NCBI RefSeq assembly: GCF_018141545.1
Contig: NZ_CP064356.1
Coordinates: forward strand, 1,178,001-1,242,000
Origin: Miltoncostaea oceani
GTDB taxonomy: Bacteria > Actinomycetota > Thermoleophilia > Miltoncostaeales > Miltoncostaeaceae
Direction of reading: 5' to 3'
DNA: 64,000 nucleotides
The notes under the pieces are model-generated. The model saw only the letters and a list, made by a program, of their open reading frames with translations, was not told where the DNA came from and searched no databases. Below, piece after piece: positions 57,429 through 64,000 of the stretch. The stretch's first letter is position 1; each line of letters begins with the position of its first letter. A program made the translations under genes and the position numbers.

Positions 57429-58598
57429 ATGAGGCTGCTGGGAGGCACCATCGAGCGGGTATGGCTGGACGTCGTGGTCGTCGCGCTGTTCGCCTTCTGG
57501 GTCGGAGAGGTCTTCCTCAGCGAGGACATCGAGGGGGCGCCCGTTCCCCTCATCGCGTTCAGCCTGATCTGGGGGCTGCCCCTGCTGGCGCGGAGGCGTG
57601 CCCCGGTCCTGGCGCCCGCGCTCGTCATCGCCGGGGTGACCGCGCAGGCGCTCATCTGGCCCCGCTCGGTGCCCTACTCGTTCGCGACGTTCATGGTGAT
57701 CGCGATCTCGGCGGGTCTGCTCGGCGCGGCGCTGCGGGGCACCTGGCCGCGGCTGCTGGGCGCGGCGGGCCTGCTGGTGGCGGTGATCGTCGTCGTCTTC
57801 CGCGACCCCGACGGCAGCCCGACCAACCTCCTCTCGGTGATCCCGACCCTGGGCGTCGCCTGGCTCATCGGCCACCTCTACCGCGTCAACGCGCGGCGCA
57901 CCGCCGAGCTGCGCGAGCGCGCCGAGCGCCTCGAGCGCGAACGCGAGACCGAGGCGCGCGCCGCCGTCGCGGAGGAGCGGGCGCGCATCGCCCGCGAGAT
58001 GCACGACGTCGTCGCGCACAGCCTGAGCGTGATGGTCGTGCAGGCCGAGGCGGCGGAGGCGATGCTCGACACCGACCCGGAGCGGGCGCGACGGCCCCTC
58101 GGCGCCGTGCAGGACACCGGCCGCGGGGCGCTCACCGAGCTGCGCCGCATGCTCGGGGTGCTCCGCGAGATGGCCGACGAGGACCCCGCCCTCGCGCCGC
58201 AGCCCGGCCTGGCGGAGCTCGACGCGCTCGTCGGCCAGGTGCGCGCCGCGGGCCTGCCGGTCGAGGTGAGCGTCGCCGGCGACCCGCGCCCCCTGCCCCC
58301 GGGGATCGACCTGTCGGCCTACCGCATCGTGCAGGAGGGGCTGACCAACGCCCTGAAGCACGCGGGGCCGGCGCGCGCCCATGTGGCGCTCGAGTACGGA
58401 CCGCGGGAGCTGCGCCTCGAGGTGAGCGACGACGGTCGCGGGCACGACCCCTCCGACGACGGCCTCGGGCACGGCCTGCTGGGCATGCGGGAGCGGGTCG
58501 CCTGCTACGGCGGCGACCTCCAGGCGGGACCCCGCGACGACGCCGCCGGGTTCGCCCTGCGGGCGCGCCTGCCCCTCGACGCGGGGGCGGCGTCGTGA
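57429..58598 (+). CDS. NarL-family sensor histidine kinase beside ABC exporter
   Basis: A 389-residue kinase. Five or so helices span residues 10-150 with very short external loops, the pattern of intramembrane-sensing kinases that detect envelope damage. A coiled coil (RRTAELRERAERLERERETE) precedes the phospho-acceptor box ARIAREMHDVVAHSLSVM with His192. N box QEGLTNALKHAG and G box GHGLLGMRERVA are intact. The stop overlaps the regulator start as GTGA. It is divergent from the exporter genes, an arrangement typical of BceRS/LiaRS-like stress modules. Confidence 0.92.
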   Translation: MRLLGGTIERVWLDVVVVALFAFWVGEVFLSEDIEGAPVPLIAFSLIWGLPLLARRRAPVLAPALVIAGVTAQALIWPRSVPYSFATFMVIAISAGLLGAALRGTWPRLLGAAGLLVAVIVVVFRDPDGSPTNLLSVIPTLGVAWLIGHLYRVNARRTAELRERAERLERERETEARAAVAEERARIAREMHDVVAHSLSVMVVQAEAAEAMLDTDPERARRPLGAVQDTGRGALTELRRMLGVLREMADEDPALAPQPGLAELDALVGQVRAAGLPVEVSVAGDPRPLPPGIDLSAYRIVQEGLTNALKHAGPARAHVALEYGPRELRLEVSDDGRGHDPSDDGLGHGLLGMRERVACYGGDLQAGPRDDAAGFALRARLPLDAGAAS

Positions 58599-59257
58599 TC
58601 CGGATCCTGATCGCCGACGACCAGGAGCTCGTGCGCGACGGGTTCGGGATGATCCTCGACGCGCAGCCCGACATGGAGGTCGTCGGCGGCGCGCGCGACG
58701 GCCACGAGGCGATCGACATGGCCCGGGCGGAGCGCCCCGACGTGGTGCTGATGGACATCCGGATGCCCGGCCTCGACGGCATCTCCGCGACCCGCCGCCT
58801 GATGGGCGACGGGGACGACGCGCCGCGGGTGCTGATGCTGACCACCTTCGACGGCGACGAGTACGTCTACGAGGCGATGAAGGCCGGCGCCAGCGGGTTC
58901 ATGCTGAAGGACGTCCGCCGCGAGGAGCTGGTCAACGCGGTCCGGGTGGTGGCGGCGGGCGACGCCCTGCTCGCCCCGGCGCTCACCCGCCGCCTGATCG
59001 CCGACTTCGTGCGCCGTCCCCCGCCGGGGGCCGGCCCCGCCGGGGCGATGGCGGAGCTGACCGACCGCGAGCTCGACGTGGTGCGGCTCGTCGCGCGCGG
59101 GCGGTCCAACGCCGAGATCGCCGCGGAGCTGGTGGTCAGCGAGGCGACCGTGAAGACGCACGTGGCGCGCATCCTCGCCAAGCTCGGGTTGCGCGACCGG
59201 GTGCAGGTCGTCGTGGCGGCCTACGAGTCCGGCTTCGTCCAGCCGGGCGAGGGCTGA
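58595..59257 (+). CDS. NarL-family response regulator beside ABC exporter
   Basis: A 220-residue regulator with receiver (IRILIADDQELVRDGFGMIL, phospho-acceptor Asp54 in [32 protein letters not shown]) and LuxR HTH (ELTDRELDVVRLVARGRSNA). It is close in sequence to the regulator at 22447; their HTH helices differ at few positions ([15 protein letters not shown] versus [15 protein letters not shown]), consistent with related binding sites at 57354 and 21866. The gene is followed by two small paralogues in the same transcript. Confidence 0.93.
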   Translation: MIRILIADDQELVRDGFGMILDAQPDMEVVGGARDGHEAIDMARAERPDVVLMDIRMPGLDGISATRRLMGDGDDAPRVLMLTTFDGDEYVYEAMKAGASGFMLKDVRREELVNAVRVVAAGDALLAPALTRRLIADFVRRPPPGAGPAGAMAELTDRELDVVRLVARGRSNAEIAAELVVSEATVKTHVARILAKLGLRDRVQVVVAAYESGFVQPGEG

Positions 59258-59260
59258 GTC

Positions 59261-59476
59261 CTGCCGCCCGGCGTCGGCGACGTCGTCGCGCTGGAGGTGC
59301 TCGGCATGGGCCGGGTCGACGCCGTCGTCGAGGCGGTGGAGGAGCTGGTGCAGGAGGGGGTGCGGGGCCTGGCGTGGCGCGTGCGCCTGCGCCTGCCGGA
59401 CGGCAGCACCGCGAACGGCATCAAACGCGGCAACGCGCGCCTGATGTTCCTCGACCCGCGGCACCGGCTGGCGTGA
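59261..59476 (+). CDS. small beta-rich protein, first of a tandem pair, apparent CTG start
   Basis: A 71-residue protein in the same frame as the upstream regulator and separated from it by the TGA at 59255. It begins PPGVGDVVALEVLGMGRVDA and ends NARLMFLDPRHRLA. No ATG, GTG or TTG precedes the homologous N-terminus; CTG at 59261 stands 7 nt after GAGGG (59249-59253) and is the best start. The later GTG (59297) or ATG (59306) would cut off the region shared with the next gene. Its stop overlaps the next start as GTGA. Family unknown. Confidence 0.5.
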   Translation: MPPGVGDVVALEVLGMGRVDAVVEAVEELVQEGVRGLAWRVRLRLPDGSTANGIKRGNARLMFLDPRHRLA

Positions 59477-59703
59477 CCGGGCCCCCCGCCGTCGGCGCGG
59501 AGCTGCCGGTGGCGGTGCTGGGCGAGGGCACGGTGACGGGGGTGGTGGAGAGGGTCGACGAGGTGCGGCCCATGGGCGGACTGCCCGGCATGGTGTGGCG
59601 CGTCGTCGTGCGCCTGCCGGACGGGGCGGCGCCCGAGGCGATCGTGACGGGCGACGCGCCCCCCGCGTTCCCCGACCCGCGCTACGGCGTGGCGGGCTCG
59701 TGA
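59473..59703 (+). CDS. small beta-rich protein, second of a tandem pair
   Basis: A 76-residue paralogue of the preceding protein. The two align through VGDVVALEVLGMGRV/VGAELPVAVLGEGTV and LAWRVRLRLPDG/MVWRVVVRLPDG. Both look like short beta barrels of the SH3/KOW kind, but I cannot name a family. The GTG start at 59473 overlaps the previous stop. It lies at the end of the kinase/regulator transcript, so a link to that signalling system is plausible. The 3' end overlaps the convergent GNAT gene by 22 nt. Confidence 0.55.
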   Translation: MTGPPAVGAELPVAVLGEGTVTGVVERVDEVRPMGGLPGMVWRVVVRLPDGAAPEAIVTGDAPPAFPDPRYGVAGS

Positions 59704-60167
59704 CCGAGCCACCGCACCAGGACCACCGACCCGCCGGTCGCGAGGATGATGTGCCACCCCATCCGCACCCAGAAGGCGCGGGCGGTCATGCACCGCTCGG
59801 GGGTCGTGCCCGGGTGCAGCACCGAGTTGGCCCCGATCGCCGCGCGGTAGCCCGCGTCCCGCAGGTCCTGCTCCGTCCGGGCGACCATCCTCCGCCCCAG
59901 TCCGCGTCCGCGGTGGCGGGCCGCGATGAGCATGTTCTGCATCTCGACGATGTCGGGGGCGAACGGGCGCCCGTAGAAGAACCCGACGAGCTCGTCGTCC
60001 TCGACGGCGACGAGGCTCGGCGCCGAGGCCAGGCTCGCGGCGATGGCCGCCTCGTCGGCGGGCCGGTGGTTCTCGCGCCGGATGAGGGCGGCGATCGCGG
60101 CGGCGTCCCGTGGCGCGCCCGCGCGCAGGGCGGTCGGGTCGGGCTCGTCGGCGTGGCGTCGCGCCAC
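59682..60167 (-). CDS. GNAT-family N-acetyltransferase
   Basis: A 161-residue acetyltransferase. Motif D/A features are LVAVEDDELVGFFYGRPF and MLIAARHRGRGLGRRMVART, the latter holding the R/Q-x-x-G-x-G/A acetyl-CoA loop, and SVLHPGTTPERCMTARAFWV follows. The substrate is unknown. No strong ribosome site precedes the ATG at 60167. The gene is divergent from murI. Confidence 0.8.
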   Translation of the reverse strand: MARRHADEPDPTALRAGAPRDAAAIAALIRRENHRPADEAAIAASLASAPSLVAVEDDELVGFFYGRPFAPDIVEMQNMLIAARHRGRGLGRRMVARTEQDLRDAGYRAAIGANSVLHPGTTPERCMTARAFWVRMGWHIILATGGSVVLVRWLGHEPATP

Positions 60168-60204
60168 GGTGTCCTCCCGGGTCGTTCGCCGTCGGCCCCG
60201 AGGC

Positions 60205-60210
60205 TATCGT
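60205..60210 (+). promoter_or_regulatory. -10 element TATCGT, murI
   Basis: TATCGT 7 nt before the GTG at 60218. Confidence 0.45.
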
Positions 60211-60217
60211 GGGAGCC

Positions 60218-61063
60218 GTGGCGTCAGGGGCCCGTCAGGCGATCGGCGTGTTCGACTCCGGCGTGGGCGGGCTGACCGTCCTCGGGGCGTGCCTCGACGC
60301 GTTGCCGCAGGAGGACTTCGTCTACTTCGGCGACACCGGCTTCTTCCCCTACGGCGACAAGGACCCGGCGGTCGTGCGGTCCCGTACCCTCGCGATCGGG
60401 CGCTGGGTGGCGGCCCAGGGGGCGAAGCTCGTGGTGGTCGCGTGCAACACGGCGACGGCGGTGGCCCTCCCCGACCTCCAGCGGGAGCTCGACGCGCCGG
60501 TGATCGGGGTGATCCGGCCGGAGGTGCACGCGGCGGTCCGCGCGACGCGCAACCGCCGGATCGGCGTGCTGGCGACGGAGGCGACGACCCGCTCCGGCGC
60601 CTACCCGCGGATGATCCACGCCCACGACGCGGGCGTGAGCGTGACCGGCGTCGCCTGCCCCGACCTGGCGACGGTCGTCCAGAACGGCGAGCCGCTCGGC
60701 GACCGGGTGGCCGGGATCGTCGCGGGGTGCGCCGCGCCCCTCGTCGCCGCGGGCGTCGACACCGTCATCCTCGGGTGCACCCACTTCCCGGCGGTCGCGC
60801 CCCTGCTGCGCGCCGAGCTGCCGGGCGTGACCCTCATCGAGGGGCGCGCGGAGATGGCGCAGGAGGTGGCCGGGACGCTCCACCGGAGGCACGCGGCGCG
60901 GGCCGCCGGCCGGCGGGGGACGCGCCGGTACGCCTGCAGCGGCGACACCGCCGCCTTCCGCGTGCTCGCGGAGCGCATCCTCGGCGTCCCCATCGCGGCG
61001 GTCGAGGCCGTCGATCCCGGGGCGGCGGGTTCAGGCGGTGGCGGTGGTCCCCTCGGCGGCTGA
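60218..61063 (+). CDS. murI: glutamate racemase
   Basis: A 281-residue cofactor-independent racemase supplying D-glutamate for peptidoglycan. The start IGVFDSGVGGLTVL holds the Asp-Ser pair, YFGDTGFFPYGDKD follows, the first catalytic Cys is in VVACNTATAVALP and the second in VILGCTHFPAVAPLL. The GTG start was taken from homology. The last 20 residues (GAAGSGGGGGPLGG) are low-complexity and overlap the convergent FTR1 gene by 33 nt. Confidence 0.95.
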   Translation: MASGARQAIGVFDSGVGGLTVLGACLDALPQEDFVYFGDTGFFPYGDKDPAVVRSRTLAIGRWVAAQGAKLVVVACNTATAVALPDLQRELDAPVIGVIRPEVHAAVRATRNRRIGVLATEATTRSGAYPRMIHAHDAGVSVTGVACPDLATVVQNGEPLGDRVAGIVAGCAAPLVAAGVDTVILGCTHFPAVAPLLRAELPGVTLIEGRAEMAQEVAGTLHRRHAARAAGRRGTRRYACSGDTAAFRVLAERILGVPIAAVEAVDPGAAGSGGGGGPLGG

Positions 61064-61909
61064 CGCGTGGGGGACGGGCCGGCGGGGGCGGGCGCCGCGG
61101 AGGAACAGGACCAGCGTCGGCACCAGGTACGCCGCGTAGACGAGGACCTGCTCGACGCTGGGCCGCGGGTCCCACCCGAGGATGCCGGCGAGGAACCGGC
61201 CGCTCTGGGTGTCGATGGTGAGCCAGCCGAACCCGGTGAGGTCGTAGACGGCGTCGTCGGCCGTCCCGAGGTCGCCCGCCGCCTGCAGGAACTGGACGGA
61301 CCGCGCGAGCAGCCCCGCGGCGATCACGATGACGAGGACGCCGGTCACCTGGAAGAAGAGGCGCATCGGGACGACGCGGCTGCCGTGGTAGACGGCCACG
61401 CCGAGCGCCACCGCGACGACCAGGCCGGCGAGCCCGCCGATCAGGACGTCCGACGGGGAGCCGGCGCCGGTGCTGGACACCAGGAACAGGGCGGTCTCCA
61501 GGCCCTCCCGGGCGACGGCGACGAACGCGACGCCGGCGAGCGCGAGCGCCGAGTGGGCGACGGCGTCCTCGACGCGGCCCTCGAGCTCGGCCCGCAGGCC
61601 GCGGGCGTGGCGGCGCATCCAGAACACCATCCAGGTGAGCAGCCCCGCGGCGGCGAGGCAGATCAGGGCGAACGTGCGCAGGCGGGGGACGCCGGTGAGG
61701 TCCTCCACCGTCAGGTGCAGCACGACGCCCGCGGCCGCCGACACGAGGAGGGCGGCGGCGGTGCCGGCCCACACCCAGCGGGCCATGTCGGGGCGGTTGC
61801 CGCGGTGGACCGCGGCCAGCACGATCGCGACGACGAGGGCCGCCTCGAACCCTTCGCGCAGCGTTATGAGGAGGCTCTCACCCACGGAGTTCACCGTACC
61901 GAACACCAT
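61031..61909 (-). CDS. FTR1-family iron permease
   Basis: A 292-residue, seven-helix high-affinity iron permease. The two REGxE iron-coordination motifs are present: LREGFEAALVV at residues 17-27 and VAREGLETALFLV near 133. The DLTGFGWLTIDTQSGRFLAG loop near the C-terminus is also conserved. In bacteria FTR1 (EfeU) usually works with EfeO and EfeB; neither is adjacent here. An orphan FTR1 may still import ferrous iron, or the partners lie elsewhere. Confidence 0.9.
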   Translation of the reverse strand: MVFGTVNSVGESLLITLREGFEAALVVAIVLAAVHRGNRPDMARWVWAGTAAALLVSAAAGVVLHLTVEDLTGVPRLRTFALICLAAAGLLTWMVFWMRRHARGLRAELEGRVEDAVAHSALALAGVAFVAVAREGLETALFLVSSTGAGSPSDVLIGGLAGLVVAVALGVAVYHGSRVVPMRLFFQVTGVLVIVIAAGLLARSVQFLQAAGDLGTADDAVYDLTGFGWLTIDTQSGRFLAGILGWDPRPSVEQVLVYAAYLVPTLVLFLRGARPRRPVPHASAAEGTTATA

Positions 61910-61949
61910 GGAGGGGTCGGCGCGCGGCGCGCCGGTGGTCAGGGCGTGT

Positions 61950-62525
61950 TCAGGCCCCGGGCAGCAGGGGCGACGCCGGCCGCGCCGCCATGCCGCGCTC
62001 CGCGGCGAGGGCCTCGAGCAGCATCGCCGTGTCGGCGACGGGCACGCCGGTGAGGTGGGCGTCGCGGCCCTCGAAGTCGGTCACCACCGCCGCCACCGCC
62101 GCGCCGTACGCGGCGGTGTCGCGCGCCGCCAGGGCTGCGAGGGCGGCCGCGGCGCGGGCGAAGGCGTCGCCCCCGCCGGCCATGGTCGCCGCCGCCTCGG
62201 CGGCGCCGGCGTCGTCGCCCTCGATCAGCGCCGTCACGGCGAGTGCGTACGCCGAGGTGGGGGAGTCGGCCGTCCCGCCGAGCGCCGCCCGCACGTAGCC
62301 CGCCGCCTCCCTGCCGTCCCCCGCCAGCACCGCCGACTTCAGGTACGCCACGAGGCGCCCGTAGCTGCGGGGCGGGGCGGCCTCCCACGACGCGCGGTAG
62401 AGGCCGGCGGCCGTCCGCAGGGCCGCCCGGGCGTCGTCGGCGCGCCCGTCGAACAGGGCCCGGAACGCCGCGCCGTCGGCCGCGACCCCCTCGGTCAGCA
62501 GGTCCGCGTGCCGCCCCTCCATCAT
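61950..62525 (-). CDS. Ala-rich helical protein, unknown
   Basis: A 191-residue soluble helical protein whose segments (AALRTAAGLYRASWEAAPPR, SPTSAYALAVTALIEGDDAG, DAFARAAAALAALAARDTAA) suggest tetratricopeptide-like hairpins. It is likely an interaction or scaffold protein. The start overlaps the stop of the upstream membrane-protein gene (ATGA), so the two are coupled and may function together. No family named. Confidence 0.6.
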   Translation of the reverse strand: MMEGRHADLLTEGVAADGAAFRALFDGRADDARAALRTAAGLYRASWEAAPPRSYGRLVAYLKSAVLAGDGREAAGYVRAALGGTADSPTSAYALAVTALIEGDDAGAAEAAATMAGGGDAFARAAAALAALAARDTAAYGAAVAAVVTDFEGRDAHLTGVPVADTAMLLEALAAERGMAARPASPLLPGA

Positions 62526-63013
62526 CCCCCGGGACGACCCCGGCGGGCGCCCGGGCGGGCCAGCATGGCGTCGATGTGGAGCGCCGTGTCGACCGCCGAC
62601 AGCTTGACGTCGCCGCCGACCCGGTCGGCCACGTTCCAGGCCTCGCGCTGGAGGTACGCGAGCCGGGCGGGCGCGTCGGGCATCCGCTCCACGCGGTCGG
62701 CCTCGGCGACGAGGTACGCGAGGATCTCCCGCGCCTCCCGCTCGCTCCACTTCGGGGGCCGCACCGGCCACTCCGTGTTCCGCAGGATGAACCAGAACGC
62801 GAGGCTGACCAGCGGGAACTTCAGCATGAAGACCGAGAACAGCACCCAGAGGGTCTGCACCCCCTCGTGGTCGCCGAGCAGGGGCGTCAGCACCAGCAGG
62901 AAGCTACCGAAGAGGGCGAACGCGATGCAGGTCGCCACGAGGCCGATCATGTGGCGGACGCGCACGCGCCCGTCGGCGGTGTAGAGGAACCGCTCGAGCA
63001 TCCTGCCGATCAT
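62522..63013 (-). CDS. two-helix membrane protein with helical tail, unknown
   Basis: A 163-residue protein starting MIGRMLERFLYTADGRVRVR. Two hydrophobic helices (MIGLVATCIAFALFGSFLLV and VLFSVFMLKFPLVSLAFWFI) are followed by a long cytoplasmic helical tail with conserved-looking EREAREILAYLVAEADRVER. It is coupled to the Ala-rich gene downstream and divergent from thrS. A TTG at 63037 is an alternative start. Unknown function. Confidence 0.6.
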   Translation of the reverse strand: MIGRMLERFLYTADGRVRVRHMIGLVATCIAFALFGSFLLVLTPLLGDHEGVQTLWVLFSVFMLKFPLVSLAFWFILRNTEWPVRPPKWSEREAREILAYLVAEADRVERMPDAPARLAYLQREAWNVADRVGGDVKLSAVDTALHIDAMLARPGARRGRPGG

Positions 63014-63074
63014 CGCCCCGTCACCCGGCGGCCACAACCCCGTCGGCGGACCCGTCCACTAGCATCCCCTCCCG

Positions 63075-64000
63075 ATGAACGTGTTCCTCCCCGACGGCAG
63101 CCGTCTGGAGTTGCCCGAGGGCGCCAGCGGGTACGACGCCGCCGCCGCGATCGGGCCCGGCCTCGCGAAGGCCGCGGTCGCCGTGCGCGTCGGCGACGAC
63201 ATACGCGACCTCGCCCTCCCGCTCCACGAGGGCGACCACCTCCAGATCGTCACGCCGAAGAGCGGCGACGACTACCTCTACGTGATGCGCCACTCGGCGG
63301 CCCACGTCATGGCGGAGGCCGTCCAGACCGTCGTCCCCGGCACGAAGCTCGGCTTCGGCCCGCCGATCGCCGACGGCTTCTACTACGACTTCGACCCGCC
63401 GCGTCCCCTCACCGAGGGCGACTTCGCGGCCATCGAGGCCGAGGTCAACCGGATCCGCAAGGCGAAGGCGCCGTTCCAGCGCAGCGTGATGAGCGTCGCC
63501 GACGCCCACGCCTACTTCTCCGAGCGCGGCGACCCGTACAAGGTCGACCAGGTCGAGGAGCTGACCCGGCAGGGCGAGACCGAGGTCTCCCTCTACCGCC
63601 AGCGCGACTTCGTGGACCTCTGCCGCGGCCCGCACGTCCAGGACACCGGGCGCCTCGGCCCCGTCAAGCTGCTGTCGGTGGCGGGCGCCTACTGGCGCGG
63701 CAGCGAGAAGAACCCGCAGCTCACCCGGGTCTACGCGACGGGGTTCACGTCGAAGGCCGACCTCGACGCCCACCTCGAGCGACTCGAGACGGCGCGGGCC
63801 CGCGACCACCGCCGCGTCGGCCGCGACCTCGACCTGTTCCACTTCGACGACTTCGGCCCCGGGTTCCCGTTCTTCCTGCCGCGCGGCATGACGATCGTCA
63901 ACGCGATCACCGCCGCGGTGCGCGAGGAGCTCGACCGGATGGAGTACGGCGAGATCCAGACGCCGACGATGCTCTCGTCGCAGCTGTGGGACATCAGCGG
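63075..64000 (+). CDS. thrS: threonyl-tRNA synthetase, 3' end outside window
   Basis: The first 308 residues of ThrS. It opens with a TGS domain (MNVFLPDGSRLELPEGASGY), followed by the editing N2 domain with the zinc/active-site motif RHSAAHVMAEAV (HxxxH) and DLCRGPHVQDTGR, and then the class II catalytic core begins at FHFDDFGPGFPFFLPRGMTI (motif 1 region). The window ends at LSSQLWDISG. The ATG at 63075 fits family starts. No ribosome site stands out, and no T-box-like structure is visible in the short upstream gap. Confidence 0.95.
   Translation, partial: MNVFLPDGSRLELPEGASGYDAAAAIGPGLAKAAVAVRVGDDIRDLALPLHEGDHLQIVTPKSGDDYLYVMRHSAAHVMAEAVQTVVPGTKLGFGPPIADGFYYDFDPPRPLTEGDFAAIEAEVNRIRKAKAPFQRSVMSVADAHAYFSERGDPYKVDQVEELTRQGETEVSLYRQRDFVDLCRGPHVQDTGRLGPVKLLSVAGAYWRGSEKNPQLTRVYATGFTSKADLDAHLERLETARARDHRRVGRDLDLFHFDDFGPGFPFFLPRGMTIVNAITAAVREELDRMEYGEIQTPTMLSSQLWDIS

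Noticed and set aside
62522-62537. TCATCCCCCGGGACGA, resembling the conserved palindrome
   Set aside because: It lies inside overlapping coding sequence at the ATGA junction of two genes, lacks the upstream GGGATGG and CATCCC elements, and has a mismatch in the right arm.

Overview
The window is a chromosomal stretch of about 75% G+C with almost every base coding, short gaps and many GTG and TTG starts. F420-type enzymes (an LLM oxidoreductase and a PPOX-class protein), NarL-type two-component systems, paired methylmalonyl-CoA mutase subunits and a fused gamma-alpha 2-oxoacid:ferredoxin oxidoreductase point to a deep-branching actinobacterium, possibly Thermoleophilia/Solirubrobacterales. That placement is inferred from gene content only. 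No phage, insertion sequence, CRISPR array or rRNA was seen. There is one tRNA.

Layout. 0-9 kb: small metabolic and envelope genes (epoxide hydrolase fragment, SRPBCC, CopC, CrtC/AttH-like, MaoC, PPOX, HAD, DedA, a zinc-ribbon mini-protein, a DUF3037/HipA-like kinase pair, FAD monooxygenase). 9-13 kb: a giant GAF x5-GGDEF-HD-GYP c-di-GMP enzyme. 13-16 kb: korAB. 16-19.5 kb: cupin/LysR and a two-ATPase operon. 19.5-23.1 kb: a divergent signalling cluster with a complete histidine kinase, a kinase lacking its histidine, a cyclase-like protein and a NarL regulator. 23-28.7 kb: LLM oxidoreductase, metallophosphatase, membrane adenylate cyclase and a glutaminase-STAS-cNMP fusion. 28.7-35.4 kb: a purK-purE-mutase-meaB operon. 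35.5-38.6 kb: cupredoxin-DUF1800-DUF1501 operon, then tRNA-Val. 39-45 kb: acetyltransferase, secreted Ig-like protein, DUF488, MFS, unknown protein and PAP2 enzyme. 45.5-48 kb: polar amino-acid ABC importer. 48-53.8 kb: acetyltransferase, L,D-transpeptidase, two MFS exporters around a MarR regulator, and an RTX-repeat protein. 53.9-59.7 kb: a MacB/FtsX-type exporter whose ATPase gene is frameshifted, a divergent kinase/regulator pair, and two tandem small paralogues. 59.7-64 kb: GNAT, murI, FTR1, two hypothetical genes and the start of thrS.

The strongest unexplained signal is a promoter module of about 122 bp present twice (45146-45267 and 57250-57371). Five elements sit at identical offsets, ending in the perfect palindrome GTCATCCCCGGGGATGAC. 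One copy lies between the ABC exporter and its kinase/regulator. The other lies in the 522-bp gap upstream of the PAP2 gene. A weaker palindrome lies in the divergent promoter of the 20-kb signalling cluster. This looks like a response-regulator regulon, perhaps for envelope stress. A second genome-scale pattern is that at least 14 genes have a TAnnnT hexamer 6-11 nt before the start codon, which suggests leaderless transcription.
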